Notes: generated by a model not told the origin, from the sequence alone. A DNA stretch of 64,000 nt from Anaerolineales bacterium (GCA_015075185.1 JABTUW010000003.1:806001-870000); one strand, 5' to 3'; counted from the stretch's first letter, positions 27,407-35,996 are shown. Translations and numbers: made by a program.

Positions 27407-27985
27407 GCCTGTCCTGAGCGAAGTCGAAGGGTCTTAATAGTTGAGGATCAAACGGCCTTCATGCTCCGCGAGCTGCTGGAACTTTATGCGCCGGCAGATC
27501 ACGAGGGTCGCAAGTCCTTTGAGTTCGACATCGCCAGTGAGGGCCTGGCCGCGCTTGAAAAGCTGGCCGGGCCATTGCCCGATCTGGTTTTGCTAGACCT
27601 CCGCCTGCCCGGTATCGGTGGGCTGGCCGTGTTAGACGCGATCCACAAAACCGCTTCTTGTCTCCCCGTGATCGTCGTCTCCGCTTATGGAGACAAACGC
27701 ACCCGGCAGGAAGCAAGCGCAGCCGGGGCCAATTACTTCTTTCAGAAGCCGGTCAGCACAATGAAGCTGTATTGGCAGATCAAGGAGTTTTTGGCCACCG
27801 CGCCGCGCCCCAAGCTGACGGATGAGACCCAAAAGATTCTCATCGCCAAGCAGCGCCGGCTGAATAAACTCAAAGAGCGCCAGGCCTTGCTGGGGATTGA
27901 TGCGCCGCCAGAGCTGCTCATTGAAATCGAGGACTTGGAGGGGGAAATAAAAAACGCGGAGAGCCTTTTCGGGCCTCCGCGATAG
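27395..27985 (+). CDS. response regulator receiver protein
   Basis: 196 codons. Receiver domain: LIVEDQTAF (acidic pocket), LVLLDLRLPG (phospho-acceptor Asp), VIVVSAYGD (Ser switch), FFQKPVS (conserved Lys). The C-terminal ~60 residues are helical (KILIAKQRRLNKLKERQALL, PPELLIEIEDLEGEIKN) without a recognised output domain. The first residues (MAAKACPERSRR) are encoded by a dispersed repeat at 27407-27433, so the native N-terminus has been replaced or extended. No partner kinase is adjacent. It sits back to back with the truncated integrase and marks the right border of the mobile region. Confidence 0.75.
   Translation: MAAKACPERSRRVLIVEDQTAFMLRELLELYAPADHEGRKSFEFDIASEGLAALEKLAGPLPDLVLLDLRLPGIGGLAVLDAIHKTASCLPVIVVSAYGDKRTRQEASAAGANYFFQKPVSTMKLYWQIKEFLATAPRPKLTDETQKILIAKQRRLNKLKERQALLGIDAPPELLIEIEDLEGEIKNAESLFGPPR
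27407..27433. repeat. dispersed GCTCAGGACAGG-type repeat
   Basis: CCTGTCCTGAGCG followed by AAGTCGAAGGG, a short repeat common in environmental genomes that translates to CPERSRR when it falls in genes. Here it provides the beginning of the response regulator and lies at the cut end of the integrase. Confidence 0.65.
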
Positions 27986-28016
27986 CATAATTTGATTGAA
28001 AAACGATAATAATATA

Positions 28017-28045
28017 TTGACAAACGATAAATAATCTGTTAGGAT
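28017..28045 (+). promoter_or_regulatory. promoter of the DUF2975/XRE pair with repeated AAACGATAA
   Basis: TTGACA, a 17-base spacer and TAGGAT, 33 bases before the ATG at 28078. AAACGATAA occurs just upstream and again between the boxes, plausible operator half-sites for the small XRE protein of the operon. Confidence 0.65.
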
Positions 28046-28077
28046 ATGATTATCTAATCCTGAGTGAGGTGTTATTT

Positions 28078-28560
28078 ATGAAGCGAAGCTCAACCATATT
28101 TCTTCAGATAGTCATTGTGCTCATCGGCATTGGCGCTCTTGCTCTCATGCTTTGGGAACCTCACCTTGAGGGCAGAAATGCGCACGCCACAACCTTCCAA
28201 ATATACTTCAACGATCCTTTCTTGGCGTACGCCTATATCGCGTCCATTCCGTTTTTCGTGGCGCTCTATCAAGCATTCAAGCTGTTGGGGTACATAGGAC
28301 GAAATGAAGTATTTTCACAACGTTCTGTGAGAGCTTTGCAGACTATAAAATACTGCGCGATATCCCTTGTTGGTTTTATTCTAGCGGCAGAAGCCTACTT
28401 CTTTATAGCTGTGCGCGGCAAAGATGACATTGCGGGGGGTGTTGCTATGGGTCTTTTTATGATTTTTGTCTCTGTCGTAATCGCCACTGCCGCGGCCGTG
28501 TTTGAAAGACTTTTACAAAGTGCCGTAGATATAAAATCCGAGAACGACTTAACGGTATAA
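28078..28560 (+). CDS. DUF2975 membrane protein
   Basis: 160 aa with four transmembrane helices (IFLQIVIVLIGIGALALML; LAYAYIASIPFFVALYQAF; TIKYCAISLVGFILAAEAYF; VAMGLFMIFVSVVIATAAAV) and the FKLLGYIGRNEVFSQRSVRA loop typical of DUF2975 (YoaS-like). GAGG lies 8 bases before this ATG; a GTG nine bases earlier is less likely. The next gene encodes a short XRE regulator, the standard partner, and the pair is thought to form a membrane-linked autoregulatory unit. This area is AT-rich compared with the neighbours, hinting at acquisition. Confidence 0.8.
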   Translation: MKRSSTIFLQIVIVLIGIGALALMLWEPHLEGRNAHATTFQIYFNDPFLAYAYIASIPFFVALYQAFKLLGYIGRNEVFSQRSVRALQTIKYCAISLVGFILAAEAYFFIAVRGKDDIAGGVAMGLFMIFVSVVIATAAAVFERLLQSAVDIKSENDLTV

Positions 28561-28570
28561 CGAGACCATT

Positions 28571-28774
28571 ATGGCAATCATCATTAACATCGATGTCATG
28601 TTGGCGAAGCGGAAAATGAGCGTGACCGAACTCGCCGAGAAAGTCGGCATTACGATGGCTAATCTTTCCATACTAAAAAACGAAAAAGCAAAAGCCATTC
28701 GTTTATCAACGTTGGATGCGATTTGTAGAGCTTTAGATTGTCAGCCTGGAGACATTCTGGAATATAAAGAATAA
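28571..28774 (+). CDS. short XRE family regulator (YozG-like), partner of DUF2975
   Basis: 67 aa, almost entirely a Cro/C1-type helix-turn-helix: MLAKRKMSVTELAEKVGITM, ANLSILKNEKAKAIRLSTLD, ICRALDCQPGDILEYKE. The final CQPGDILEY is the hallmark of this family. Ten bases after the DUF2975 stop, so same transcript. It probably binds the AAACGATAA elements at the promoter. Confidence 0.85.
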   Translation: MAIIINIDVMLAKRKMSVTELAEKVGITMANLSILKNEKAKAIRLSTLDAICRALDCQPGDILEYKE

Positions 28775-28870
28775 ACGATTAAAACCGATTTCACCTTAAG
28801 CCTGGGTTGAGCCGTCCGTGTTCATTGGCTTGGTGGGCGGCCCGTCAGCTTCGTCGCCACGAGGTCTTCT

Positions 28871-29417
<547 letters not shown>

Positions 29418-29446
29418 TACGTAAAACCTCCTATAGTGATAGAGCC

Positions 29447-29464
29447 GCCTAACGGTGAGCGTTA
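29447..29464 (-). other. candidate integron cassette boundary (GTTAGGC) upstream of the first reductase gene
   Basis: On the minus strand TAACG-N5-CGTTA ends in GTTAGGC, immediately before the leader of the reductase gene. It matches the GTTRRRY core where integron integrases cut, but I cannot see a full attC fold around it. Confidence 0.35.
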
Positions 29465-29524
29465 GTGGCAGGTGGGTGGGCTGAGCCTCGCCTTGAACCG
29501 GAGCGGAAAGGACGATTGTAAGTT

Positions 29525-29543
29525 TTCTTTGGCGGCAAATTCT
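29525..29543. repeat. 19-bp direct repeat TTCTTTGGCGGCAAATTCT, left copy
   Basis: Identical to 30313-30331. The two copies flank the metallo-beta-lactamase gene, and each is followed by a TATCAATTT sequence. Confidence 0.7.
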
Positions 29544-29577
29544 GCTATCAATTTTATTTTGTCATGAAGATGGAAAA

Positions 29578-29613
29578 TTTAATAACCACCCCGCAAGCGA
29601 AGAGGTTATTAAA
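29578..29613. repeat. AT-rich inverted repeat after the metallo-beta-lactamase gene
   Basis: TTTAATAACC and GGTTATTAAA, a perfect 10-bp stem with a 16-base loop, about 50 bases downstream of the leftward gene. It may end its transcript. Confidence 0.45.
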
Positions 29614-29660
29614 TGGAACTTCCGCGCCGCGATGCCACCCCTGCCCTGGCTAAAAAAGCA

Positions 29661-30281
29661 TTAAACTTCACGACGAGGTCGCCACGGCTCGTGCTCGTGC
29701 GTGAGCCAGACCAGCTCGGGGTCGAGCGCGCGCACCCGCAGCTGGCCTTCGGTGTGCGGCTCGTCGAGCTCGCCGAACCAAACCGCCACGTCGCCCCCGA
29801 CGACGACCGGACGCCCGCCGGTCTCGACGACGACCACCTGCATGCCGTCTGTGTGTCCCGGCGCCGGGACGAGCCGGAGCCCGGGGAGCAGTTCGAACTC
29901 ACCGTCGACCGGCACGTACCGCACGCCGGGCGCATCGACCCACTCGCGAATCGTGTAGTCGTCCTGGCTGCGCGCGTCGTCGAGCTCCCGACGCTGGACG
30001 TAGATCGGCTTGCCGGCGAAGAGGTGGTTGCCACCACAGTGGTCGAAGTGCAGGTGTGTGTTGACGACGAGGTCAATGCCGGCGAGGTCGAAACCCTGCT
30101 CGCTCAGTGGACGGAGGCGGGGATCGAGGTCGGCCGCCGCCGGGTGCAGCTCCGTCATGCCGGTGTCGACCAGCACACGCCCATCGGGATGGTCGATGAC
30201 GTGCACATAGACCGGCATCCGCTCGCCCTCGGCGAGCAGGTCGGCAACTTGGATTGGCGTGATGGTGATTTTCTTTTTCAT
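29661..30281 (-). CDS. metallo-beta-lactamase fold hydrolase, N-acyl-homoserine-lactonase-like
   Basis: 206 aa from the ATG at 30281. The zinc motif HxHxDH is VVNTHLHFDHCGGN; further ligands are PAPGHTDGMQ, GGDVAVW and the terminal LTHEHEPW. The order and length fit the AHL-lactonase-like subgroup. It could degrade lactones or act on other esters. Flanked by a 19-bp direct repeat. Its GC content and GAC-rich codon use differ from the AT-rich spacers around it, consistent with an inserted gene. Confidence 0.8.
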   Translation of the reverse strand: MKKKITITPIQVADLLAEGERMPVYVHVIDHPDGRVLVDTGMTELHPAAADLDPRLRPLSEQGFDLAGIDLVVNTHLHFDHCGGNHLFAGKPIYVQRRELDDARSQDDYTIREWVDAPGVRYVPVDGEFELLPGLRLVPAPGHTDGMQVVVVETGGRPVVVGGDVAVWFGELDEPHTEGQLRVRALDPELVWLTHEHEPWRPRREV

Positions 30282-30312
30282 GGTTCTTATTTTCCCAAAT
30301 GTTCTATTTAAA

Positions 30313-30331
30313 TTCTTTGGCGGCAAATTCT
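30313..30331. repeat. 19-bp direct repeat TTCTTTGGCGGCAAATTCT, right copy
   Basis: Identical to 29525-29543. It lies between the start of the metallo-beta-lactamase gene and the stop of the VOC gene. Confidence 0.7.
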
Positions 30332-30369
30332 TTTGTCACGGATTCCCCAAAACATCCGTTATCAATTTA

Positions 30370-30810
30370 TTACTTGAGCTGCTCGCTCAATCCGACGATG
30401 ATGCCCTCGGGACCGCGGATGTAGGCGAGCCGATACGTGTCCTCGTATTGCACCACTTCGCCGACCAGTTCGGCGCCGTGGGCAAGCAGGCGCGCGACCA
30501 TCTCATCGATGTCAGCGACGGACAACATGATGCGGCGGATCCCGAGTGTGTTCACCGGTGCCTTCTCGGGCCCAGTTCTGATCGCTTCCGGCGTGTGGAA
30601 CTTGTCCAGCTCGATCCGTCCGTGACCGTCCGGAGTGCGCATCAGCGCGAGGGTCGCCCGGACGTTCTGAAGGCCGATGAGACGATCTACCGAGGGGCCC
30701 TCGACGGTCGTCTCGCCCTCCAGCTCCATACCAAGCTCGAAAAAGAACGCCTTCGCCGCCTCAAGGTCGTCGACCACGATGAGGACGTTGTCCATCCGTT
30801 TAAGCGTCAT
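30370..30810 (-). CDS. VOC (glyoxalase/bleomycin resistance) family protein
   Basis: 146 aa with two beta-alpha-beta-beta-beta modules: MDNVLIVVDDLEAAKAFFFE with LGMELEGETTVEG, and NTLGIRRIMLSVADIDEMVA with LAYIRGPEGIIVGLSEQ. The E near the C-terminus of each module is the usual metal ligand place. Ribosome site AAGGAAGG lies directly before the ATG. It begins just downstream of an attC site (30863-30924), so it looks like the first gene of an integron cassette. Substrate unknown. Confidence 0.8.
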   Translation of the reverse strand: MTLKRMDNVLIVVDDLEAAKAFFFELGMELEGETTVEGPSVDRLIGLQNVRATLALMRTPDGHGRIELDKFHTPEAIRTGPEKAPVNTLGIRRIMLSVADIDEMVARLLAHGAELVGEVVQYEDTYRLAYIRGPEGIIVGLSEQLK

Positions 30811-30862
30811 TTCCTTCCTTCCTTCGCTTCACTGCTGATGCCCCGTACTTGCCGCACGTGGC

Positions 30863-30924
30863 GTATAACGCCTGAATTAGGCCGCGCCGCGAAGCGGTGT
30901 CGGCTTGAATGATTATGGTTAGGC
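30863..30924 (-). other. integron attC recombination site
   Basis: On the minus strand: GCCTAAC, then CATTCAAGCCGAC, a central CCGCTTCGCGG palindrome, GCGGCCTAATTCAGG and finally GTTATAC. This is the imperfect palindrome of a 60-bp attC (59-base element), close to the aadA-type consensus from memory. Outer simple sites RYYYAAC and near-GTTRRRY are present. The orientation is that expected for cassettes whose genes lie on the minus strand, as all genes here do. Confidence 0.8.
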
Positions 30925-30954
30925 CGCATGGTCTTCGTGTTTGAATCACACGGG

Positions 30955-31030
30955 TCACTTCTGTACCGGCATGGCGCTCATGTGGACGAGCCCCCACCCA
31001 TGGCCGTCTGGATCGACAAATAGGCCGCCC
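30955..31030 (-). pseudogene. VOC protein C-terminal remnant
   Basis: Directly after the reductase stop, the minus strand encodes SEGGLFVDPDGHGWGLVHMS followed by AMPVQK and a stop. The DPDGHxWGLV pattern is the C-terminal metal-ligand strand of a VOC protein. It has no N-terminal part of its own, though an N-terminal VOC fragment lies on the other side of the reductase gene (31666-31845). Confidence 0.55.
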
Positions 31031-31669
31031 TCACTGACGCACATAGCGCAAGTGTGTGGCGGCTGGACTATCAAGAACCTTGTCAATGTGAAACTGCGGC
31101 CCGGGCTCGTGTAGGTTCTCGAAGAGACGCCGCCCGCCGCCGAACAACACGGGTGCCAAGGCGATTTCCAGCTCGTCGACGACACCCAGGTTCAGGTACT
31201 GCTGGATCACATCCGCTCCACCCGCGATACGAATATCACGACTGCCTGCGGATTCCCGAGCCAGCTCTAGGGCACGCTCCGGCCCGTCATTGATGAAGTA
31301 AAAGGTCGTTCCACCGGGGCGCACCCAGGGTTCGCGTTTCTCATGGGTAAGAACGTATACCGGTGTGTGAAACGGAGCCTCCTCTGGCCAGGCGCGCTCG
31401 CCTTGGTCGAACATTCGCTTGCCCATAATGTTGGCACCGATGCGCTCCGTGGTGCTGCGAAGCAGGTCATTGACCGGGCCGGTCTCTCCTCCTGGTCCGA
31501 GCTTGAGGTTCTCGCGGATGTACTGTTGATTGAGGGCCCAAGCCATCAGCGCACCCCACTTAGCGCCCCAGTTCTTGTACTCAGGCTTGTCCCAATTCTG
31601 CATGGTCATTCCTTCCGGTGCCATGTAGCCATCGAGGCTAAGTCCAATGTTGACGAATACTTTGCTCAT
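31031..31669 (-). CDS. dihydrofolate reductase family protein (RibD C-terminal)
   Basis: 212 aa: MSKVFVNIGLSLDGYMAPEG, ANIMGKRMFDQGE, VYVLTHEKREPW, DIRIAGGADVIQQYLNLGVV, ELEIALAPVLFGGGRRLF. A complete RibD C-terminal/DHFR-like reductase with the GGADVIQQ nucleotide-binding turn. AGGAG lies 4-5 bases before the ATG. It overlaps the truncated VOC frame by four bases. A GTTAGGC box lies about 28 bases upstream (31698-31704) and an attC site follows downstream, so it is best read as an integron gene cassette. Confidence 0.82.
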   Translation of the reverse strand: MSKVFVNIGLSLDGYMAPEGMTMQNWDKPEYKNWGAKWGALMAWALNQQYIRENLKLGPGGETGPVNDLLRSTTERIGANIMGKRMFDQGERAWPEEAPFHTPVYVLTHEKREPWVRPGGTTFYFINDGPERALELARESAGSRDIRIAGGADVIQQYLNLGVVDELEIALAPVLFGGGRRLFENLHEPGPQFHIDKVLDSPAATHLRYVRQ

Positions 31670-31845
31670 GATTCTCCTCTCGCATGTTCGAATGTCGGCC
31701 TAACAAGAATTGTGTCGCTGACGACGATGCACGCGCCGGTGTCGTCGGTGGACTGCGGGTTGTGTGAAAAACCGAGTGCCTTGAAGAAGGCAATTGACTT
31801 TGGGAGGTCGGCGACCGGGAGGTTGATGATTACTTGTTTGCTCAT
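31666..31845 (-). pseudogene. VOC protein N-terminal fragment, interrupted at a cassette boundary
   Basis: AAGGAG lies 6 bases before the ATG at 31845 (MSKQVIINLPVADLPKSIAF, FKALGFSHNPQSTDD, ACIVVSDTILV). This is the first module of a VOC protein of normally ~130 aa; only 59 codons remain. The frame changes character exactly at GTTAGGC (31698-31704), the integron simple-site sequence, after which it runs into the leader of the reductase gene. Confidence 0.6.
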
Positions 31846-31879
31846 AGATTTCTCCTTTGTGTCGGTGGTGAACGCTGAG

Positions 31880-31908
31880 AGGATAGCACAAATGTTCGGT
31901 ATTGTCAA
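31880..31908 (-). promoter_or_regulatory. promoter driving the leftward cassette-like genes
   Basis: On the minus strand TTGACA, a 17-base spacer ending in TGC, and TATCCT, 35 bases upstream of the VOC fragment start. It would transcribe the fragment and the reductase cassette behind it. Confidence 0.6.
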
Positions 31909-31917
31909 GGATACCAA

Positions 31918-32254
31918 TGAGGGACGTCAAGTGAGTTACGCTTAGAGCGGCCCAACTTGTTTTTATTACAGAGGAGGTGGATTATAAATATAGTAACGAC
32001 TAGGGTATCCTGCTGTGGAAGGCCGAGCCGGGAGAAACGCAAGCGCCTGAGAAAACCATAAGCCAGCCCGGTCAAGCCTGAGGCTGGCGCTTTCGACAGT
32101 CCATTCAACACGGTGCAAGGGATTTCGGGGGTGATGGTGAAGGCTTCGCCGTTTTTGGGTCAATATAATCGAAAAGGGACGTAGCAAAAATAGAGCGCAT
32201 CGCCAATCTGATAACGTGGCGAAAACTCTAGCATTGATTCCTCCTAAAAATGAG
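31918..32254. other. intergenic stretch without a supported gene
   Basis: About 340 bases with only short frames lacking ribosome sites. It contains an inverted repeat GCCAGCC/GGCTGGC near 32065-32095. It probably holds the remains of the sequence displaced when the cassette-like genes arrived. Confidence 0.4.
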
Positions 32255-32288
32255 CCGTCCGCCGATATCCCCAGCGGGCGGTTTTTTG
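32255..32288 (+). terminator. orphan rightward terminator upstream of udk
   Basis: CCGTCCGC / GCGGGCGG (8 bp with one G-T pair) followed by TTTTTTG. No rightward gene precedes it, so the gene it served was probably lost or displaced. Confidence 0.7.
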
Positions 32289-32368
32289 TTTCATATTACG
32301 CAACTTATCAGAACCATTCTTACTCCTTCTCTCTCCTAGAATTTGTCACAATCTCAGCCCTTTTGTGT

Positions 32369-32374
32369 TATAAT
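32369..32374 (+). promoter_or_regulatory. extended -10 promoter (TGTTATAAT) of udk
   Basis: TATAAT preceded by TG at the extended position; a weak TTGTCA lies 20 bases upstream. Transcription would start near 32381, leaving a leader of only about nine bases before the ATG at 32390. Confidence 0.6.
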
Positions 32375-32389
32375 ATTATGGAAGAGTCT

Positions 32390-33022
32390 ATGTCGAAACC
32401 TGTTATCATCGGTGTAGCCGGAGGTACAGCCTCCGGTAAAACCACCGTCTCAGAAAGAATATTAGAAGCAGTCGGCCCTGCTCGTCTGGCTTACCTGCAA
32501 CACGATGCCTATTATCGTGACTTGAGCCATCTCCCCCTGGTCGAGCGCCAGGCGCTCAATTTTGACCATCCCGATGCCCTGGAAAACGAGCTGCTTGTTA
32601 ACCACCTGGAACAATTACTCCGCGGTCAAACCATACAGGTTCCTGTTTACGACTTCGCCCAATATATCCGCACAGGTCAACTCAGGTTGGTTGAACCCCA
32701 GCCTGTCATTTTGGTCGAAGGGATTCTCATCTTTGTAGATAAGGCTCTGCGCGAACTGATGGACATAAAGATCTATGTAGATACCCCCGACGATCTGCGC
32801 TTTATCCGGCGCTTAAAGCGCGACGTGGTAGAACGGGGCCGTTCGGTAGACCACGTGATTGATCAATATCTGTCTACGGTCAGACCCATGCACCTGGAAT
32901 TTGTTGAGCCCAGCAAGCGCCATGCCGATGTGATTATTCCCCATGGAGGCCAAAATTTAAAAGGCATCCAGATGGTTGTCGCCCAAATTCAGCGAATGTT
33001 GGAGGAAGCTATCACGAGTTAA
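32390..33022 (+). CDS. udk: uridine kinase
   Basis: 210 aa. P-loop GVAGGTASGKTTV, the HDAYYRDLSHLP substrate motif, NFDHPDALENELL, VPVYDFAQYIRTG, and VEGILIFVDKALRELMDIKI with VDTPDDLRFIRRLKRDVVER. All are hallmarks of pyrimidine ribonucleoside kinase, which phosphorylates uridine and cytidine to UMP and CMP in the salvage pathway. The ATG at 32390 is preferred over 32378 because the promoter places the transcript start near 32381. It converges with the VWA operon; the two stops are one base apart with no terminator between. Confidence 0.92.
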   Translation: MSKPVIIGVAGGTASGKTTVSERILEAVGPARLAYLQHDAYYRDLSHLPLVERQALNFDHPDALENELLVNHLEQLLRGQTIQVPVYDFAQYIRTGQLRLVEPQPVILVEGILIFVDKALRELMDIKIYVDTPDDLRFIRRLKRDVVERGRSVDHVIDQYLSTVRPMHLEFVEPSKRHADVIIPHGGQNLKGIQMVVAQIQRMLEEAITS

Positions 33023-33023
33023 T

Positions 33024-35990
33024 TTATCTTTGAGCGCGTTTTTTGGCAGCCCGCAGACGAGCTATGGTATCGTCATCGGCGGGAGAAGCCGCGGGGGGCG
33101 ATGAGGCAGCAGGCGGAACGGAAGCAGTTGAGGCAGACTCGGTCGGCTGGCTCGTCCGTGTGAATGGTGAATCAGAATTATTGGCTGGAGGCCGCACGCT
33201 GGCGGGCCGTCGGGCCCGCTGCTGAGCCTGGCGGAAGGCTCGCACAGTCGGGGTGGCCGGTTCAAGAGGACCAGCCGGAATTGAACGCCGGCCGGGTAAG
33301 TGCTCCCTTAACCAACTCTGAGCCTGTTTCCACTCCCGCTGCCCCAGCCGCAGCCGGCGTAGAGCTACGTCGAGCGGAAAAAGCAAAGCCGCTCCTAACA
33401 ACAGCCCCGGCCAAATCGGCCAGGTTTGCCGGCCTACGGCTAGATTGTGAACAAAAGCCTGGCGTGGGTCGCTTAAGAGTTGCCCTGCCGTCGCCGTGGC
33501 AAGATCAGGCAGCAGCATTCCTTCAGGAGCCAGATGAGCATACTCAGCAGAATAGGAGGCGACCAGCCCGGTGGTCTGGCTGGCGATAGGCGTATCGGTC
33601 TCATCTGTACTGGTTGAGTCTGATGTGTAGGCAGTCACCTGAGCCAGGTAGACCCCCTCGCCGGGCAAAGTTATCGTCGCCTGGTAACGATTCGGGCCGC
33701 TGGGCCGCAGTTCAGTTTCAACAGCCTCGCCAGTCGAGGTCAACAGCTTGGCTTTCACCTGTACTGAAGAAGCCGCCCGAGTCTCATTACCCAGAGTCGC
33801 GCTTAGAGCAGCCCGATTGCCACTCACTGCCACATTTAAATCAAGCTCCTCATCGCCAGGCCGGGGCAAGGTCCAATTGACCAGTTGGCCGGCAAAATGA
33901 GCAAAATCAGGCCAGTCCAGCCAGTTTTTAGCCCAGCGACCGCTTAAATCCGTCGTCCAGGCCGCCGAGCGCCCCAAACCGTACTGCCAAGTCGCCAGCA
34001 GCGGGTCGCCTCGCGGAGTTAGCACAGCCAGGCGAGCCGCTGCTTTGGCGGTCGTGCCGTTGTAGCCGAGCAAGGGCGGCGCGTTCTCCAGGTCTAGCCC
34101 GGCCAAAATGGGACTGACTGTCTGGCCGCCGGTGTCCGTGAGCGGCACGGCGGTAAACGGCTCCTCGATAATGTAGCTGCCAACCGCCCGCACTGTTTCT
34201 TTGAGAAAAATTTGCGGAACGTCACTCATGGTGGCCGCCGGGTAATATTGCCCGCCGCCTTTACGGGCCAGGTCGGCCAGGTACTCGGCCGATCCCCCGC
34301 CCGCGGCGACAACCGACAGCGTAATCCCCTGCTCGGCCAGGCGAGCCGTGAGTTCATCGTAAGCCCCGCTGTGCGACCAGCCATCGGTCAACAGAATAAT
34401 ATGCTTGAGCCGGGCCGGAACAGCCAGCAACGACTCCTCCGCCGCTGCTAACCCGGCATAGATATTGGTCTGGCCATTAGCCGGCATCTGGCCTATCGCC
34501 GCCTCCAACGCGCCGGAATCAACGCCGGGGCTGGGTTCCAGGTCCCAATGGGCGCTGCTATCGAACGAAACCACACCCAGGTAATCCATCTTGCCCAGCA
34601 CCGCCGCCGCTTGAAAGATGGCCTCTTTGGCAATATCTATTTTGGGCAGTCCGCTCGGCACACGAGTATAAGTCTGGTTCAAATCCGGGTTGTCACAGTG
34701 GCAAGCGCCCATACTCCCCGATTTATCTACCGCTAACACCAGGGCAATGTTTGGCTCGCGGCTGCGACTGCGGACCTCCATGTCAACCGGGAGAGCCTTT
34801 TCCAGCGGCGAGCGGAGATAACTGCCGGCGCCATAGCTCTCCGGTCCGCCCACCATTACCAGCCCACGCCCTAAATCGCGCACAAAAGTGACCAACGCCT
34901 CCTGGGTGGCATCGGGTAAGGCTTTAGCCGGAATGTTGCTCAAAATAACAGCATCATAGACGGCCAGGCCGGGCAGCGTACCAGGGAGCGCCGCCGGTGC
35001 GATCAGGGTTGATGTGATCCCAGCAGCCTCCAATGCTGCGTTGAGGACGGCAGCTTCGCCCGGCTGGCCTTCGACCACCAGTACGTGAGGCGGGCCGTAA
35101 ACGGTCGTGAAAGCAGCGCCCCAGTTATTTTGCGGGCGCGTATCGGCGGACGCTTCGATTTCGGCCCGGAAGCGATGGAAGCCGGTTTCGGGCGCCGGAA
35201 GATTGAAGCCGAAACGGTTGCGTCCTCTCACCAGCCGCACCGCTCGACTTTCCATGAGCCTTCCATCGGCCAGCAGACGCAGATGGGCTTCAGCCGCTCC
35301 ACTAGCGGCAACCACAACCTCGACCGGGATGACCTGGCCCTGCCGTGTCTGGCTCGGCGCAGTGACCTGCTCCACCAACACTTCCGGCCGCTCGGCTCCG
35401 CCGGTCAGGCCCAACGAATAAACGCTGATCTCCACCTGCCGGGCGGCAGCCAAATCTAACAAACGCCGGGCCTCGCCCTCAGTTTCCTGGCCATCGCTAA
35501 GCAAAACAATGCGACGACCACCCTCATTCGGCAGCAGAGCCAGGGCCAAACGTAAAGCCTCTTCAATATCGGTCGCGTTTTTGAGGGGCGTCGAGGCCAG
35601 GGCAGGCAGAGCAGATTCAGGCCGGGGCAGCCGCTCGACCAGGGCATCGCCGCCGAAGAGGATCAGCGCCGCTTGGTCTCTCTCCGGTTTCTGGGCCAAA
35701 GCCTCGCGGATAAAGGCTTCAGCCCGGCTGCGATCCTCACCCCCGATACTATCGGAGGCATCCAGGACAAAAATTGTCGTGATCAGGTCGGCGGGACGTT
35801 CGATTTGGCTTCCGGCCAGGCCCAGGATCAGTCCCAAGAGGACCAGCAGCCGCACGGCTACAGCCAGCCAGCGCTGCCGCCGGTCAGGAGCGTGGCGAGG
35901 CGGCCAGCCCAACGCCAAAAACAGCGGCAGCAGAAGCAGCAGCCAGAGAAAAAGCGGATAAAGGAAAGAAACAGAGAAAAAAGAACTCAT
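33024..35990 (-). CDS. large membrane protein with two VWA domains and a glutamine-amidotransferase-like module
   Basis: 988 aa. Two N-terminal membrane helices (residues ~8-28, ~43-60), a first VWA domain with MIDAS DASDS at ~76 and LLSDGQE at ~164, a GATase1-like stretch (PHVLVVEGQPGEA ... VMVGGPESYGAGSY, ~300-395), a second VWA domain with DKSGS at ~422 and LLTDGWSHSG, then beta-sandwich regions, a membrane helix near 860 and a proline/serine-rich cytoplasmic tail. Such proteins sit with MoxR-DUF58-BatA clusters and bind metal-dependent partners at the envelope. Last gene of the eight-gene operon, six bases after the BatA-like gene. Confidence 0.85.
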   Translation of the reverse strand: MSSFFSVSFLYPLFLWLLLLLPLFLALGWPPRHAPDRRQRWLAVAVRLLVLLGLILGLAGSQIERPADLITTIFVLDASDSIGGEDRSRAEAFIREALAQKPERDQAALILFGGDALVERLPRPESALPALASTPLKNATDIEEALRLALALLPNEGGRRIVLLSDGQETEGEARRLLDLAAARQVEISVYSLGLTGGAERPEVLVEQVTAPSQTRQGQVIPVEVVVAASGAAEAHLRLLADGRLMESRAVRLVRGRNRFGFNLPAPETGFHRFRAEIEASADTRPQNNWGAAFTTVYGPPHVLVVEGQPGEAAVLNAALEAAGITSTLIAPAALPGTLPGLAVYDAVILSNIPAKALPDATQEALVTFVRDLGRGLVMVGGPESYGAGSYLRSPLEKALPVDMEVRSRSREPNIALVLAVDKSGSMGACHCDNPDLNQTYTRVPSGLPKIDIAKEAIFQAAAVLGKMDYLGVVSFDSSAHWDLEPSPGVDSGALEAAIGQMPANGQTNIYAGLAAAEESLLAVPARLKHIILLTDGWSHSGAYDELTARLAEQGITLSVVAAGGGSAEYLADLARKGGGQYYPAATMSDVPQIFLKETVRAVGSYIIEEPFTAVPLTDTGGQTVSPILAGLDLENAPPLLGYNGTTAKAAARLAVLTPRGDPLLATWQYGLGRSAAWTTDLSGRWAKNWLDWPDFAHFAGQLVNWTLPRPGDEELDLNVAVSGNRAALSATLGNETRAASSVQVKAKLLTSTGEAVETELRPSGPNRYQATITLPGEGVYLAQVTAYTSDSTSTDETDTPIASQTTGLVASYSAEYAHLAPEGMLLPDLATATAGQLLSDPRQAFVHNLAVGRQTWPIWPGLLLGAALLFPLDVALRRLRLGQREWKQAQSWLREHLPGRRSIPAGPLEPATPTVRAFRQAQQRARRPASVRPPANNSDSPFTRTSQPTESASTASVPPAASSPPAASPADDDTIARLRAAKKRAQR

Positions 35991-35996
35991 CGGTGG

